64,000 bases of DNA from Aureococcus anophagefferens (Eukaryota > Sar > Pelagophyceae > Pelagomonadales > Pelagomonadaceae), in assembly GCF_000186865.1 (NCBI RefSeq), contig NW_008705573.1, positions 525,377-589,376 on the forward strand, given 5' to 3'. Positions 9,150-18,403 of the stretch are shown one piece after another (the stretch's first letter is position 1; each line of letters opens with the position of its first letter). The position numbers and the translations under genes were made by a program. The notes under the pieces were generated by a model. That model did no database searches and was not told where the DNA came from. It saw nothing but the letters and a program-made list of their open reading frames with translations.

Positions 9150-10199
9150 ATGATGATGATGCGCGTGGCGGCACGCATCGCAGCGCTCTGGTGCGCCGCC
9201 GCCGTGGCGCTCCAGCGGCCCGCGCCGCGCGCGCGGCCGCAGCGGTCGGCGCTCCGCGCGGCGCACGTTTGCGCGCCCGGCGACTACGTCAAGGTCGACT
9301 GGTCCATCGCCTGCACGAGCGGCAAGCCCATCCCGGCCGACGAGCTCATGTTCGACCAGGGCGAAGTAGCATTTCAGGTCGGCGCGGGCAACTACCTCCC
9401 GGCGCTCCACGGCCAGCTGCTCAGCAGCGAGCTGGCCGTCGGCGAAACGGCAACGTTCGACGTCGCCGCGGCCGACGCGTTCGGCCTCAAGGACCCGCGC
9501 TTGGGCCCGCTCGCCGTGCCCGCGGCCCAGGCGCCCAGGGGCATGAAGGCCGGCGACCTGGCCGGACTGGAGAACGGCATGATGGCGAGGGTGGTCTCCG
9601 CCGACGACTTGGAGGTCGTCATCGACGCGAACCACGCCCTCGCGGGCGAGGATTTGGCCATGTCCGTGACCTTATTAGCACCACCCTGCGCCACGACCCT
9701 CGAGGAGGCGACCTTCGCCGGCGGCTGCTTCTGGGGCGTCGAGCTCGCCTTCCAGCGCGAGCCCGGCGTCGCGGCGACGGCCGTCGGCTACGCGATGGGC
9801 GACGTGCCGAATCCGACGTACGAGGCCGTGTGCTCCGGCGCGACGGGCCACACGGAGGCCGTCAAGGTCATGTACGACCCGGCTTTGGTGAGCTTCGAGC
9901 GCCTCTGCGACCTCTTCTGGGACCGGCTGGGGGAGAACCGGTACGCGCCGAACCAGGTCGGCAACGACCGGGGGACGCAGTACCGCCACGGCATCTACTA
10001 CCGCGACGCGGCGCAGCGGGACGTGGCCCTGAAGACCTTCGACGTCGAATCCGCGCGCTTCCCCGAGCGGAAGATCGTCACGGAGGTGCTGCCCCTCACG
10101 ATCTTCTACGACGCGGAGGACTACCACATGCAGTACCTCCAGAAGAAGGGCCAGTCCGCGAAGAAGAACGACGAGGCGACGATCCGCTGCTACGGCTAA
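9150..10199 (+). CDS. FKBP-type prolyl isomerase fused to methionine sulfoxide reductase A, plastid or secretory
   Basis: 349 residues from the first of four consecutive ATGs (9150). An N-terminal hydrophobic signal (about 4-20) is followed by an Arg/Pro/Ala-rich stretch, as in bipartite plastid presequences of algae with secondary plastids. Residues ~40-170 form an SlyD/FKBP-like isomerase domain (GDYVKVDWSI, then GQLLSSELAVGETATFDV, then AFGLKDP). Residues ~180-349 are MsrA: FAGGCFWGVE contains the catalytic Cys, followed by GHTEAVKVMYDP and NDRGTQYRHGIY. MsrA reduces methionine-S-sulfoxide in damaged proteins, and FKBP helps refold proline-containing chains. The fusion suggests a combined repair-and-refold enzyme. 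There is no stop or splice signal between the halves, so it is one protein. Confidence 0.88.
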   Translation: MMMMRVAARIAALWCAAAVALQRPAPRARPQRSALRAAHVCAPGDYVKVDWSIACTSGKPIPADELMFDQGEVAFQVGAGNYLPALHGQLLSSELAVGETATFDVAAADAFGLKDPRLGPLAVPAAQAPRGMKAGDLAGLENGMMARVVSADDLEVVIDANHALAGEDLAMSVTLLAPPCATTLEEATFAGGCFWGVELAFQREPGVAATAVGYAMGDVPNPTYEAVCSGATGHTEAVKVMYDPALVSFERLCDLFWDRLGENRYAPNQVGNDRGTQYRHGIYYRDAAQRDVALKTFDVESARFPERKIVTEVLPLTIFYDAEDYHMQYLQKKGQSAKKNDEATIRCYG

Positions 10200-10984
10200 G
10201 AGCGGAGGCCGCTGCTAAGAGGATGGAGCGTCGGTGCGAAGGCGTTAGTCCGCGGAAGGGAAGGAGCGGCGCGCGATCTTACATCTCTGATCGTTGATCG
10301 CACTGCGTCGCGTCCTCTCCTCGCCGGGTCCGGCCGCCGCCGGCGGGCGGGCGTGGCGNNNNNNNNNNNNNNNNNNNNNNNNNNNNNNNNNNNNNNNNNN
10401 NNNNNNNNTGAACGGCGATGTGGCGTATTTGACGTGATCTGTTGGGCCACGGCTCACCCATAGTGATAGACGAGCTGCACGAGCCACTTCGTCGACGGGA
10501 ACTCGCGCAGATCTAGCCGCGGTCCGCGCCTCGAACGTGTCGTCGGGACCCGTCTTCGGCCGCGCGCCGCACCACGACCACGGCCTCGGCCGACGCAGTC
10601 GAGCGCGCGCCGCATCTATGCGCAACATGGACGGACCGCCGCGACGGTTTACGGACCCGCGGCGACCTCCGGACGCGTCCAGCGCCGCCCGCTGCTCGAC
10701 CGCTCCCGCAGGCGGTTTCCGAGGCCGTGTGCGTCGTCGCGCGCACGCCGTTTCCAGCGCTCAAAAGTGGCACGCGACCGCGCAGGGACTAGTAGACGCG
10801 GACGGAAGCGGCGCGGGGGTCACAGGCGGCCTCATACGGCCTGTGGCGCGGCGCGAAGGCCATATTGAGGCTAATCGTCCGAGAGGTTTGGGTGTGGGGC
10901 GAGCTGATGAGCGAGCTTAGCAGCGACGCGGCAACATTGGTGCAAGTAGGTCACTAGTTAGGCGCCTAAAAAATACCTCGCGTG
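10200..10984. other. intergenic region containing an assembly gap
   Basis: No supported gene. Fifty N at 10359-10408 mark a gap of unknown true size, so a gene or repeat could be missing here. The open frames around it lack sensible composition. Confidence 0.5.
10359..10408. other. assembly gap (50 N)
   Basis: A run of exactly 50 N, probably a scaffolding placeholder. Confidence 0.99.
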
Positions 10985-12271
10985 TTACAGCTCCGTGATC
11001 ACCTGCTTGTGCTCCGCGTTGATCGTCTCCGGCACGGCCAGGCGGGGCAGCTCCGCCACGACCAACCCCGCGTCGCGGAGCGCGTTCGCCGCGACGAAGA
11101 GCACGCGCTCCATGGGCGCGCCGCGCGCCTCGTCCTGGCCGCCGAAGACGCCGTCGAAGAGGCCGGCCTCGTTGCGGAAGCCGACGACCTCGCTCCGCAG
11201 CACGCCGTCGGCCATCTGCCAGGGCGACGGCGCCGACTGGACGACGAGCGCCGCCGCCGGGTCCACGGCTTCTAGCGCCGCGTCGAGCCCCTCCAGGAAG
11301 TAGCGCCCCGTGACCTTCACCACGCGCTCGCAGCCATCCAAAATGCCCGAGTCCAGCGCCCGCCGGATGGCCCGCGCCTCGGCGTGGCCCTTGCCCTTGG
11401 CCGCGTCGACGGTGCCGTCGACGAACCTGGGCAGGAAAAGGGTGCGAAATTCCCAACTTCGGAAGCTCATATCTCGGTCATTTTCCACTCGTTTCGGCTA
11501 ATTTTTGGACGGGCGATGATCTCTCGGAGCGCTCGCGAAGCGTGGATGCTTTTCTGGACGCGCGCGCGCGGGAAACTCACGTTGAAGCGACGTTGAATCA
11601 CCCGTTTCCCGCCCTGCGACGAACGACACGAACGTCGCGCCGCGGTGCGCGTCCCGGAGGCTCCCGAGGTGCGCGCCGCTGTTCTCCACGAGCACCACGG
11701 GCAACGACGTGCCGTTGGCCCAGCGCGCCAGCGCGCGCTCGTAGTCGCCGCGGCGCAGCGCGGGATCGCGCCGCGCCGTGTGCGTCATGTCTCTCGCGGG
11801 ACACACCGTCGCCGTCAGCAGCAGGCACCAGGGCGCGCGCGGCGCGCCGCCGATAACTGTCGTGTCTTCTCCCTCGCAACTCTCGCAGTCGCCGCCGTCG
11901 CAGCCGAACTCGGCGCAGTCGAAGCGCGGCGCGAAGCCGTTGTCCGACACGAGCCCGCCCGCCTCGCAGCAGCCGCTGCCGCGCCAGTCGTCGCAGGTCG
12001 CGTAGCCGTAGTCCGCGAGCGCGCAGTCCTCGGCCGCGAGGCAGACGCCGGCGCAGTCCTCGACCTCGCCGACGCCGCAGCCGCCGCAGTAGCCGCAGTG
12101 TCTGTCGCAGGCGTGGGCGTACGGGCACGTGGGGCAGAACCAGGCGCCGCAGTCCAGCGCCGCGTCCGCGCAGGACGTCGCGACGCCGTCGACCCAGAGC
12201 GGCTCGTCCGCGCACGTCGACGCGGCTGCGACCGCGAGGCCCAGGAGGAGCAGCAGCGCTGCCTCCATCAT
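10985..12271 (-). CDS. secreted Cys-rich protein with glycosyltransferase-like C-terminal domain, split by an introner
   Basis: Exons 12271-11625 and 11426-10985 join to 362 residues. Residues 1-17 are a signal peptide (Leu/Ala core). Residues ~20-120 hold about 20 cysteines in short spacings, likely a disulfide-rich extracellular module. The C-terminal ~200 residues resemble small Golgi-type sugar transferases of algae: VVLVENSGAHL, then KGKGHAEARAI, then ERVVKVTGRYFL. I know no exact family name. The intron is 11427-11624 (198 nt): its GT comes from the duplicated GTTCGTCG and its AG from the element end. Joining restores SFVDGTVDA across the site. Divergent from the methyltransferase with only 33 bp between the start codons. 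Confidence 0.75.
11419..11624 (-). mobile_element. introner element, family 1 copy 1 (intron of 10985-12271 gene)
   Basis: Element body 11427-11616 (190 bp) lies between perfect 8-bp repeats CGACGAAC (11419-11426 and 11617-11624). The ends are imperfect inverted repeats: CTGGGCAGGAAAA on the left and CAGGGCGGGAAA read inward from the right. On the host (minus) strand the 5' splice site is the GT of GTTCGTCG and the 3' site is CTGCCCAG. Its internal sequence lies in the opposite orientation, relative to the host, from copies 2-4. Confidence 0.93.
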
Positions 12272-12304
12272 GCTGCCCCCTTCAATAAAAAATTCAATTT
12301 CGCG

Positions 12305-13363
12305 ATGGCGGGGCTGCTCGGCATCCTCGCGGTGCTCGCCTCCGCGCGAGCCCAGAAGGCCGTGCGGCTCATCAACCTCACGCTCGGCGAGGCGCACCGC
12401 GAGTGGGGCCAGTTCTTCGTCGAACGCATGCCCCGGCGCTGCGCGACCTACGACGAGGGCTCGACGCTCATGGCCATCGGCAGCGACCACTTCGTCTACG
12501 AGCTCACGACCTGCGACGACATCCTGCAGGCCGTCATCATGTTCTGCCACCACGACGGCGCCGGCGAGTACCCGGCGGGCCACCGCTGCGCGACGGCCTA
12601 CTTCGCCGCGCTCCTCGACCAGGGGAAGCTCGGCGCCTCCGACGCGGAGCGCGCTAAGCGGACCGTCGCGGCCATGGAGGACACGGTGGAGTTCAATACC
12701 TTGGCGGCGACGGGCCGCCTGCGCTTCCGCGACGACTTTGTGACGTCGAACTGGCACCTCGCGTGGGTCGTCGACGAGCTGACGCGCGGCGGCGCGCCCG
12801 CGCGCGCGCTGGAGATCGGGTCCTACGAGGGCCGCTCCGCCTGGCTCTGGTACCGGCTCCTGAGCCGCGCGCCGGGCTCGACGCTGACCTGCGTCGACAT
12901 CCAGTTCGCGGAGCACTTCGAGTACAACGTCGAGCCGCTGCGGACCGTGGGCTTCCTGGAGCGAACGCTGGAAAAGCCGTCGAACCGGGCGCTCTTCGAG
13001 CTCGACCCGGACCGGCCCTACGACCTGATCTACGTCGACGGCTCGCACAACGCGACGCACGTGCTCGCGGACGTCGTCATGGCCGACGTGCTCCTCCGCG
13101 ACGGCGGGCTCATGATCCTCGACGACATCGAGTGGCGCGGCGTCACGGACGCGGCGGAGCGCTTCTTCGAGATCAACCGCGACCGCTACGTCGTCGTCGC
13201 CGTCATGCGGCAGCTCGCGCTGCGCAAGTTCCACGGCGCGGAGCTCCAGGCCGGCGACCGCGCCGCGCGCTACCAGGACATCGAGCGCACGGCGGCGTCC
13301 TGGGACGGCTCCGCCATCGAGCGCGGCGCGGAGCGGGCGAGGCTCGCGGGCACGGCGGGGTAA
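12305..13363 (+). CDS. secreted class I SAM-dependent methyltransferase (Methyltransf_24-like)
   Basis: 352 residues. A short signal peptide (1-17) is followed by a ~140-residue N-terminal region, then a Rossmann methyltransferase fold. The SAM-binding motif is ALEIGSYEGRSAWLW (motif I, about residue 165), acidic motif II is LTCVDIQF, and YDLIYVDGSHNATHVLADV is the motif IV region typical of the sugar/macrocin O-methyltransferase-like family. LRDGGLMILDDIEW matches the same family. The substrate is unknown; glycan or small-molecule O-methylation in the secretory pathway is a reasonable guess. No intron. It shares a 33-bp head-to-head promoter with the Cys-rich glycosyltransferase-like gene, hinting at co-regulation. 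Confidence 0.85.
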   Translation: MAGLLGILAVLASARAQKAVRLINLTLGEAHREWGQFFVERMPRRCATYDEGSTLMAIGSDHFVYELTTCDDILQAVIMFCHHDGAGEYPAGHRCATAYFAALLDQGKLGASDAERAKRTVAAMEDTVEFNTLAATGRLRFRDDFVTSNWHLAWVVDELTRGGAPARALEIGSYEGRSAWLWYRLLSRAPGSTLTCVDIQFAEHFEYNVEPLRTVGFLERTLEKPSNRALFELDPDRPYDLIYVDGSHNATHVLADVVMADVLLRDGGLMILDDIEWRGVTDAAERFFEINRDRYVVVAVMRQLALRKFHGAELQAGDRAARYQDIERTAASWDGSAIERGAERARLAGTAG

Positions 13364-13525
13364 TATACGTCGCCGGAGGCGTCGCGGCACGGACTGCATC
13401 GACAAACTTCACCATTCAAGGCATTCAAGGCATCCGCGTCGACGCTCCGGCCCTCAACTTGTGATAGCAAGTTGGGGAGCGCCTTCCGTGCCACCGCCCC
13501 GGGTCGGGAGCGGCCCGTGGGAGTC

Positions 13526-14380
13526 ATGATGGCGGCGCTCTCTACGCCGTCCGACGTGGGCGGCAAGACCTGGTCCAGCGACGGCCTCGTCGGCCTCGAC
13601 CTCGACGAGGGCGCGTCGTCCGAAAACGCCAACAAAAACGTCTGGAACGCCTGGCTCCCGAGCACGAGCCTCCCCCTGGGCCTCTTCGTCGACGGCGACA
13701 GCGACGACGAGGAGAAGGGCGCCCGCGCGCGCGTCGCCGGCGTCCCGGAACGGTCCCGCGCGCGCGCCCGAGAGATTCGCGCGCGTTTCCGCCGGGACGA
13801 GAGACGGACCCCCCCCCTCTCCCTTCGCAGGCGCACGGTGCGCTTCTCCGTGAGCGGCGAGAAGAGCTCCCTCTTCGGCGTCGGGGAGCCGGGCCACAAG
13901 ACGCCGCGGCGCCTGAACAGCACCGAGCGCTTCGAGCTTCGCATGGTTCGCCCGGACCTCGACGTGCGGGACAGCGAGTGGGCCAAGCGCGTGCGCGGCA
14001 TGGCGGAGAAACGCGCCGAGCGCGGCGACGAGGCCGACGACGGCGCCGCGCCGGAAAACCCGCCGCCGGCGTACGAGGACGTCGTCGCCGGCGACGCGGC
14101 CGCCGCGGAGACGGCGACGGCGCCGCGCGGCGACGCGGTCGACGAGGCCCGCGCGGCGCCGCGGGAGGCCGTCGCGACACCCGCGGGCCGCATCTCCTGG
14201 ATGGTGGGCCTCGGCCGCCGGCTCCGGCGAAACGTCGCCGACTCGGCGCGAACCGTCGCGCGCGAGCTTCGCGAGGCGCTCGACGAGTCCCTGGCCGAGG
14301 AGTGCGGCTCCGACGACGACGACGACGCCAGGCAAGGGGACGGCTTCTTCGCCACGTCCCACGACCTCGCCGACATCTAG
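13526..14380 (+). CDS. hypothetical PPxY-containing protein, 258 aa, one intron
   Basis: Start ATG 13526 (a second ATG follows directly). An intron is inferred at 13753-13830 (78 nt, GT CCCGCG ... CCCTTCGCAG) because of its strong C/T tract before the AG and the Arg-rich nonsense it otherwise encodes. It is 3n long with no stop, so the frame stays open through it. The exons join in phase 2 (...VPER|RTVRFSVSG). The product is acidic at the start, has a basic RTVRFSVSG strand, and carries PPPAYEDVV, a PPxY site for WW-domain ligases, at about residue 170. The C-terminus is acidic. No enzyme family was recognised. It could be an arrestin-like or NEDD4-adaptor type protein, but that is inference. 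Confidence 0.6.
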   Translation: MMAALSTPSDVGGKTWSSDGLVGLDLDEGASSENANKNVWNAWLPSTSLPLGLFVDGDSDDEEKGARARVAGVPERSRARAREIRARFRRDERRTPPLSLRRRTVRFSVSGEKSSLFGVGEPGHKTPRRLNSTERFELRMVRPDLDVRDSEWAKRVRGMAEKRAERGDEADDGAAPENPPPAYEDVVAGDAAAAETATAPRGDAVDEARAAPREAVATPAGRISWMVGLGRRLRRNVADSARTVARELREALDESLAEECGSDDDDDARQGDGFFATSHDLADI

Positions 14381-14557
14381 CGCGGCCCGGCGGCGGCCGC
14401 CGCGGCCGCCGCGCTTCGCCCGCGCGCCGGAACGAATCCGCCGCCCTATAGCGGCCACTTTAGTTTTCCCATTCTGAGATGCTGGGCGTTCGTCGGGCGG
14501 GTGGAGCGCGCCGTCGACAACACAGGCGAAATTAAGCTGCCGGGCCACGCGCGGGTC

Positions 14558-15469
14558 CTACAGGTCCCAGTCGACGCCCGACTCGTAGCCGAGGTCGTCG
14601 ACGAGGTGCGCGTTGATGCGCGAGAAGCACTTGCTGCCCGTGAAGGGCGCGTCGGTCTTCGTGTTCGACAGCGGCGACGGGTGCGAGCTCACGATGACCT
14701 TGTGCTTCCGGCGGTCGATGTTCGCGCACTTGGCGAGCGCGGGCTTGCCCCAGAGCACGAAGACGGCGCCCTTGCCCGGCCGCCGGTTGACGCACTTGAC
14801 GACGGCGTCCGTGAAGGTCTCCCAGCCCTTCTTCTGGTGGCTGTTCGCCTCGCCCCGGCGCACCGTGAGCGACGTGTTGAGCAGCAGCACGCCGCGCGCC
14901 GCCCACTTGGAGAGGTCGCCCGTGCCCGCGGGCGGCGGCGCCGCGCCGACGTCCTCGCCGCACTCCTTGAGGATGTTGCGCAGCGACGGCGGGAACTTGC
15001 AGTCCGCGCCGTCCTTGATCGAGAACGCGAGGCCGTGCGCCTGGCCGGGGCCGTGGTACGGGTCCTGGCCGACGACGACGACCTTGATGCCGCTCAGCGG
15101 GCAGGCGTCCAGGGCCGCGAAGGTGTGCTCCGGCGGCGGGAACACCGTCTTCGCGCGCCGCTCCTTGGCCACGAACTCCGCGAGCGCGAAGAGGTAGCTC
15201 TTGCTCGCCTCGCCGGCGAGCGCCGCGCGCCACTCGTCGTCGGCGATGGGCTCGAGGAACTTGAGCGCGCGTTTCTTCTGGGCCTCCTTCTTGTTCGCCA
15301 GGATCTTCGCCTTCGCCGTCGCGTCCGTGGCCGTCGCGTCGTCGGCCTTGGCGGCGGCTGGCGTGGATGCGGCGGCGCTCGCCGGCTTCTGCTTCTTCGG
15401 CTTCGGCGCGAAGAAGTCCTTCATTGTCGTCGACTGCTTCGCCGCTGCGGCCTTCTTGGCCGGCGCCAT
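14558..15469 (-). CDS. UNG: uracil-DNA glycosylase (family 1)
   Basis: 303 residues. It removes uracil from DNA as the first step of base excision repair. The catalytic water-activating loop GQDPYHG is at 134-140, LLLNTSLTVR lies near 194, and the DNA-minor-groove loop HPSPLS is near the end, all as in family 1 UNG. The N-terminal ~75 residues are basic and Ala-rich. STTMKDFF at 13-20 resembles a PCNA-interacting (PIP-like) motif of nuclear UNG, though the first Gln is out of register. The ATG at 15469 lies immediately beside a 26-bp tandem duplication upstream. Probably nuclear, though the leader could also serve mitochondria. No introns. Confidence 0.95.
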   Translation of the reverse strand: MAPAKKAAAAKQSTTMKDFFAPKPKKQKPASAAASTPAAAKADDATATDATAKAKILANKKEAQKKRALKFLEPIADDEWRAALAGEASKSYLFALAEFVAKERRAKTVFPPPEHTFAALDACPLSGIKVVVVGQDPYHGPGQAHGLAFSIKDGADCKFPPSLRNILKECGEDVGAAPPPAGTGDLSKWAARGVLLLNTSLTVRRGEANSHQKKGWETFTDAVVKCVNRRPGKGAVFVLWGKPALAKCANIDRRKHKVIVSSHPSPLSNTKTDAPFTGSKCFSRINAHLVDDLGYESGVDWDL

Positions 15470-15474
15470 GATTG

Positions 15475-15526
15475 GTATTTGCGTTGGCGCGCGGCCTCGA
15501 GTATTTGCGTTGGCGCGCAGCCTCGA
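15475..15526. repeat. 26-bp tandem duplication upstream of UNG
   Basis: 'gtatttgcgttggcgcgcggcctcga' (15475-15500) is repeated with one change at 15501-15526, five bases upstream of the UNG start codon on the minus strand. It lies in the 5' UTR or core promoter. Confidence 0.85.
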
Positions 15527-15688
15527 GCTCCTGAGCTGGCTCGGCCCCGAGCGGGGAGACGCTCTCGAGCTCGCTGGCCGGTTTCAAACTTTCCAAGGAG
15601 CGTCGTCCGGGCGCGGAGCTCGAGCCAATGCAGAGAAGTGCGGAGCCGACGCGTCGACGGCGCTCTCCGCGTGAGATCACGTGCAACC

Positions 15689-17382
15689 TTAGGTGATCGC
15701 CGCGACGGCCAGCGCGGCGGCCAGCGCGGGCGCGCCCGGGCCGCGCCGCCGGCCCGAGGACGGCGCGCGCCGCTCGCGCGCCTCCGCCACGGCGACGGCG
15801 GCGCGGAGGATGATCTCGAAGGCGTCGCCGGGCCCCGCGGCGTCGTCGACGGCGTACTGGAGCGCCGGCGCGGTCGCCGCCGCGTTGGACCGGAGCTCCG
15901 CGACGGCGTCGCCGTCGAGGCCCGCGAGGTGCGCGAGCGCGTCGAGGTCGCCGCGGGCCACCTGGGCAGCAAAAGAGTGATTCAACGTCGCTTCAACGTG
16001 AGTGTTCCGCGCGCGCGCGTTCCGAAAAAAACATCCACGCGTCGAGGCCGTTCCAAGAGATGATCGCTCGTCCAAAAATCAGCCGAAACGAGTGGAAACC
16101 GGCCGAGAAAGGAGCCTTTGAAGTTGGGAATTTCGCTCTCTTTTGCTGCCCCGCGGGCCACGGCCGACGCGTTGAGGACGACGGCGTGGGGCGAAAAGGC
16201 CCCGACGCCCGCCAGGGCCTCGAGGCCGCGGTGCCACGGCGCGACGCGCGCGAGCTGCTGCGAGAAGAGCACGGGCACGCAGCCCGACAGGAGCGCGTCG
16301 AAGACGCCCTTGCGGTAGGGGCTGTCGCCGCCGGGCTCGAGGCAGAAGGTCGCGCGCATCATCGTCGCTTTCAACCCGCAAAAGTTCTTGACCTTGGGCG
16401 CGCAGGCGTCGCGGTCGTCGCGCGGGCTCGTCCGCTCGCACCGGTCCGCCGCCCCCAACCCCTGCCGGAGGTCGCACGCGGCCTTGAGCCGCGGCCGCAG
16501 GCCGGCGTAGGTCTTGTTCGCGTGCGTCGTGCCCAGGTACGACACCAGACTCTCGCGCCGCCGGCCGTCGTAGCGCCACGCGGGCGGGCGGAACCGCCGC
16601 GCGGCCCGCGAGAGCCCGTGGACGTTCGACGGGTAGGGGACGCTGTAGAGGTGGGGGAAGTGGCGCGCGTCGTCGAAGACGCGGTCGCCGGCCATCTTCC
16701 GGGCGAGGGCGGCGTCGTCGAAGAAGACGGGGCCGTAGGGGCCGTGCTCGCCGCCGCCGTGCTTCGAGTAGTCGTCCGAGTACGCGAACCGCGTCGCCCG
16801 CTTCAGCAGGCCCCGGGGCTTGCGCCACCACCTGTCGCATTTCCCCCGGGGCTTCGTGTGGCCCTTGCCCACGAGCAGCACGTGGCGGTGGGCCCGCGCT
16901 TCGTCGAGGTGGGGCAGCGCCTTCGTCTCGTTCTCGTTCGCTTCCCGATCGCAGACGGCGTCCCAGGCGTCCGCGTCCTTGGCCGCGGGCCACGTCGGCA
17001 CGAGGAACAACTCCGCGTCCCTCGGCTCGTCCACGGCGCCGCAGCGCGCCGACGTCGCGAGGCGCCAGAGCACGACCATGGCCATGGACCACTGCGCCGT
17101 GTCGAACTCGTCGGCGACGCCCGCGCCGCAGGGCTGCCCGAAGATCCGCGCCGGCGACACCGTGTGGAGCTCGCGCCAGGGCACGTCGTAGTCCCAGAGG
17201 GCCGGGATGTCGTAGACATACGTTTTCGGGCAGTCGCTGCCGACGGTGCGGAGCGGCCGGGCCTTGAGTTTCTTCGGGAGCCGCGGGGCGAGAGACACGT
17301 CGCTGCCGTTGATGCAGGTCGTCGCGGCCGGCGCCGCGGGCAGCAGGAGGAGCGCCAGGCGCCGCAGCGCCGCGCCGCGCAT
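15689..17382 (-). CDS. exostosin-family (GT47) glycosyltransferase, split by an introner
   Basis: Exons 17382-16162 and 15961-15689 join to 497 residues. It starts with a signal peptide (about 1-20) and ends with a hydrophobic tail. The exostosin pattern is seen in KTYVYDIPALWDYDV (about 45), the central WRYDGRRRESLVSYLGTTH region, and the nucleotide-sugar-binding FCLEPGGDSPYRKGVFDALLSG followed by CVPVLFS. GT47 enzymes build cell-wall or proteoglycan-type polysaccharides in the Golgi. The intron is 15962-16161 (200 nt), with donor GTGGCCCG from the target duplication and acceptor CTGCCCAG. Joining gives NASAVARGDLDAL with no change. Upstream lies ~375 bp of AT-richer DNA. Confidence 0.88.
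15954..16161 (-). mobile_element. introner element, family 1 copy 2 (intron of GT47 gene)
   Basis: Body 15962-16153 (192 bp) lies between perfect repeats CGGGCCAC (15954-15961 and 16154-16161). The ends are CTGGGCAGCAAAAGAG and its near-inverse CTCTTTTGCTGCCCCG. On the host (minus) strand the intron runs from GT of GTGGCCCG to ...CTGCCCAG. Confidence 0.93.
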
Positions 17383-17758
17383 GTGGCGCTAGCAAGGCTT
17401 CGCCATGTTAACGGGACACGACTGAGCCATAATGCATCAGCCTGAGAGGGAAAATTTAAAATAAATGTGGCTGGGTTGGATAAGATCCCCGATCGAATGA
17501 CGCGGATCGGATTCGAGAAAATCGATGGCAAAGAGGGCTTTGGCAGTGGTGATGGGCACCTTTGGCAAGCTCTATCTCGGCGCCATGACCACCGATTTGC
17601 AAAATTCTTGTTGCATCTGAAAGCCGGCACCGCCGTCTTGCGCGCAGAGCCACTAACTCAAAAACTTCAAGAGCCCCACAAATCCGCCTTTTTATTCAAC
17701 CCAGCCACTTATTATTTTATGCAAACCCTGGCGCTAAGCACAACAGCCCTCTGGAACG
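17383..17758. other. intergenic region between divergent GT47 and GST genes
   Basis: No gene. It is markedly AT-richer than its surroundings (about 17430-17740), as expected for a promoter region shared by two divergent genes. Confidence 0.5.
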
Positions 17759-18403
17759 ATGCCTTCCATGAAGCTCCACTATTTTGATGGCCGCGGCACG
17801 GGGGAGACGACGCGGCTCCTCCTCAAGGCGACGCGCACGGAGTTCGAAGACATGCGCTACACCTTCGACCAATTCAAGGAGCTCAAGGCGGCCGGCACCT
17901 TCGCGAGCAACCTCGACCGGCTGCCCGCCCTCGAGGTCGACGGCGTGATGATCGGCCAATCGAAGACGTGCGAGCGGTTCGTGGCCAAGCACGTCGGCAT
18001 GGCGGGCACCAACCCGCTCGAGGAGGGGCTCATCGACGCCGTCTGCGAGCACAAGCGGGACCTGCGCGACGCGTACCAGCCCGCGAACAAGATGGAGAAG
18101 GGCTCCGAGGAGCGCGCGGCCGCGGAGAAGAAGTATTTCGAGGAGGACATGCCCGCGTTCCTCGAGAAGGTCGACAGGGCGCTGCCGGAGGCGCCGGGGC
18201 CCTGGCTGGTGGGGCCGTCCATGTCGCTGGCGGACGTCGCGTGGTTCCAGCTCCTCGTCGAGTTCTTCGACAAGGAGGCGGAGCAAGCCGGCGTCCAGGC
18301 GGCGCTGGCCAAGGCGCCGCGCATGAAGGCCGCCCTGGACGCGGTCCTCGCCAACGCGGAGATCAAGGCGTGGCGCGAGTCGCGGCCCGCGGGCATGTTC
18401 TAA
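17759..18403 (+). CDS. glutathione S-transferase, sigma-like
   Basis: 214 residues, the usual GST length. It conjugates glutathione to electrophiles or acts as a prostaglandin-isomerase-like enzyme. The N-terminal thioredoxin fold has KLHYFDGRGTGETTRLLL, where Tyr8 is in the catalytic position, then LPALEVDG and IGQSKTCERFVAK, the G-site strand. The all-helical C-terminal half contains GPSMSLADVAWFQLL, the conserved SxAD helix cap. No targeting peptide, so probably cytosolic. Its TAA (18401-18403) is directly followed by the reverse-strand TAA (18404-18406) of the sulfotransferase, so the two 3' UTRs must overlap. Confidence 0.92.
   Translation: MPSMKLHYFDGRGTGETTRLLLKATRTEFEDMRYTFDQFKELKAAGTFASNLDRLPALEVDGVMIGQSKTCERFVAKHVGMAGTNPLEEGLIDAVCEHKRDLRDAYQPANKMEKGSEERAAAEKKYFEEDMPAFLEKVDRALPEAPGPWLVGPSMSLADVAWFQLLVEFFDKEAEQAGVQAALAKAPRMKAALDAVLANAEIKAWRESRPAGMF

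Noticed and set aside
10537..10920. Plus-strand open frame beside the assembly gap
   Set aside because: Composition is random, there is no recognisable domain, and a gap lies next to it.
13270..14376. Minus-strand frame of 368 codons opposite the PPxY protein
   Set aside because: Ser/Arg/Pro-rich shadow. The plus strand has a plausible start, an intron with a C/T tract and a PPxY motif.
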